Shown here: one piece after another, positions 63,164 through 64,000 of the stretch
Layout of the letters: each line of letters starts with the position of its first letter
Numbering within the stretch: the stretch's first letter is position 1
DNA from: Actinomycetota bacterium
Lineage (GTDB): Bacteria > Actinomycetota > Actinomycetes > S36-B12 > UBA10799
DNA length: 64,000 nt
Direction of reading: 5' to 3'
Assembly (NCBI GenBank): GCA_020637055.1
Contig: JACJWR010000001.1
Span: 806,001 to 870,000 of the forward strand
Position numbers and translations under genes: made by a program
The notes under the pieces: generated by a model
What the model saw: only the letters and a program-made list of their open reading frames with translations
What the model was told of the DNA's origin: nothing
The model's database searches: none

Positions 63164-64000
63164 TCGCGGATCGCGATTCTTCGGGTGCGGGGGGTGCCGA
63201 ACTCGGCACCCCCCGCACCCGCATTCATGCCCGACTCTCCTACGACGGCACCAACTTCTCCGGCTGGGCTCGGCAGCCCGGGCGCCGCACGGTGCAGGGC
63301 GAGGTGGAGCAAGCCCTGGCGATCGCAACCCGGGCGCCCGAACCGGTGCAGGTGGTGTGCGCCGGACGCACCGATGCCGGCGTGCACGCCAGGGATCAAC
63401 ACATCCATGCCGATCTGCTGCACCCGCCGCTCGACGCCCCCGCGGCCTCCCGTCTGCTGCGCCGCCTCAACGGCCTGCTCCCCGAGGATGTCCGTGTCCT
63501 TGCGTTGACCCAGGCAGCTGCCGGTTTCGACGCCCGATTCTCCGTCCGCACACGGAGTTACAGCTACCGGATCGCCGATGGGCGCCCGGTCGATCCACTG
63601 CTGCGTTCCCACGTCGTCGGCTGGCCGCACGTCCTTGACCTGGCTGCGATGAACGCCGCTGCGGATCAGCTGCTTGGAGAGCGCGACTTCGCGGCCTTCT
63701 GCCGTCACCGGCCGGAGGCTTCCACCGTGCGTCGGCTGCTCGAACTCCGCTGGCACCGCGGCGACGGCGACCTCGCCGTCCTCCGCGTCACCGCCGATGC
63801 GTTCTGCCACTCCATGGTGCGGTCGTTGGTCGGGGTGCTGTTGCCCGTGGGGTTCGGACGGCGGGAGGTGGCGTGGCCCCGTCTTGTGGCCGACCAAGGT
63901 CGGCGCATTCCGGAGGTGGTGGTCGCGCCCGCCCGGGGATTGGTCCTGGAACGTGTGGAGTACGCCGACGATCTACCCGGGCAAGCGCGGCGAGCACGCC
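63160..64000 (+). CDS. truA: tRNA pseudouridine synthase A, incomplete at the window end
   Basis: At least 280 residues, with no stop before the edge. It isomerises uridines 38-40 of the tRNA anticodon arm. Signatures: RLSYDGTNFSGWARQPGRRT, the catalytic aspartate in CAGRTDAGVHA, FDARFSVRTRSYSYRIADG and FCHSMVRSLVGVLL. GTG 63160 is the only in-frame start upstream of the core and overlaps the rplQ stop (GTGA). A perfect hairpin lies inside codons 8-21 of this reading. The last residues (ARGLVLERVEYADD) suggest that the end is near. Confidence 0.92.
   Translation, partial: MIADRDSSGAGGAELGTPRTRIHARLSYDGTNFSGWARQPGRRTVQGEVEQALAIATRAPEPVQVVCAGRTDAGVHARDQHIHADLLHPPLDAPAASRLLRRLNGLLPEDVRVLALTQAAAGFDARFSVRTRSYSYRIADGRPVDPLLRSHVVGWPHVLDLAAMNAAADQLLGERDFAAFCRHRPEASTVRRLLELRWHRGDGDLAVLRVTADAFCHSMVRSLVGVLLPVGFGRREVAWPRLVADQGRRIPEVVVAPARGLVLERVEYADDLPGQARRAR
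63182..63221 (+). terminator. Perfect hairpin at the rplQ/truA junction, inside the truA 5' end
   Basis: Seventeen perfect base pairs (63182-63198 with 63205-63221; arms contain GGGTGCGGGGGG and CCCCCCGCACCC), extendable by one more pair over an AACT loop. It begins 19 bases after the rplQ stop, where a terminator would be expected, with no T-run. Confidence 0.65.

Overview
This is a 64 kb stretch of a high-GC actinobacterial (Actinomycetota) chromosome. Supporting evidence: strongly GC-biased third positions, many GTG and some TTG starts, the order rpmG-hadA-hadB-murB and tRNA-Trp-secE-nusG-rplK-rplA, a beta subunit of about 1163 and a beta' subunit of about 1299 residues, a short-LID adenylate kinase, and zinc-type S14, L33, L36 and S4. 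I cannot name a genus. Two genes (a PPK2-type kinase and tuf) are read with frameshifts. The tuf damage looks like an assembly or polishing problem, as would be expected of a metagenome-derived contig.

Layout. (1) 1-16.6 kb is a mixed accessory block: a two-domain PPK2-type polyphosphate:AMP phosphotransferase (frameshifted), a TDT/SLAC1-type anion transporter divergent from a CoA-disulfide-reductase/rhodanese fusion with a perfect 20-bp inverted repeat between them, an eRF1-like (baeRF) protein, a SulP transporter plus hotdog thioesterase, an EthA-like Baeyer-Villiger monooxygenase, a locus of two different ATP-grasp ligases around a polysaccharide-type flippase, a membrane-anchored beta-lactamase-fold hydrolase, an unknown protein and an SDR. 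(2) 16.7-19.9 kb: tRNA-Thr, tRNA-Met, then a tightly packed rpmG-SDR-hadA-hadB-murB operon joining ribosome, fatty-acid elongation and peptidoglycan precursor genes. (3) 19.9-27.0 kb: a branched-chain-amino-acid-type (HAAT) ABC transporter whose operon includes an acyl-CoA synthetase, with the lipoprotein binding protein divergent. (4) 27.1-32.3 kb: aminotransferase, tRNA-Trp, secE-nusG-rplK-rplA and rplJ-rplL behind an L10 leader. (5) 32.4-40.2 kb: rpoB-rpoC with a strong terminator. (6) 40.2-45.5 kb: a DUF4190-like membrane protein, then rpsL-rpsG-fusA-tuf. (7) 45.5-55.0 kb: the complete S10 and spc operons from rpsJ to rplO. (8) 55.3-64.0 kb: an alpha/beta hydrolase, secY-adk-map-infA-rpmJ-rpsM-rpsK-rpsD-rpoA-rplQ and the beginning of truA, which runs off the window.

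Most of the window (28-64 kb) is conserved transcription, translation and secretion machinery, and I do not claim novelty there beyond regulatory hairpins and sequence-quality points. The least explained material is the ATP-grasp/flippase/ATP-grasp locus, the sulfur-related divergent unit with its operator-like palindrome, the eRF1-like protein with a degenerate GGQ-type loop, and the acyl-CoA synthetase inside the ABC operon. I saw no CRISPR array, insertion sequence, integrase, prophage or replication origin.
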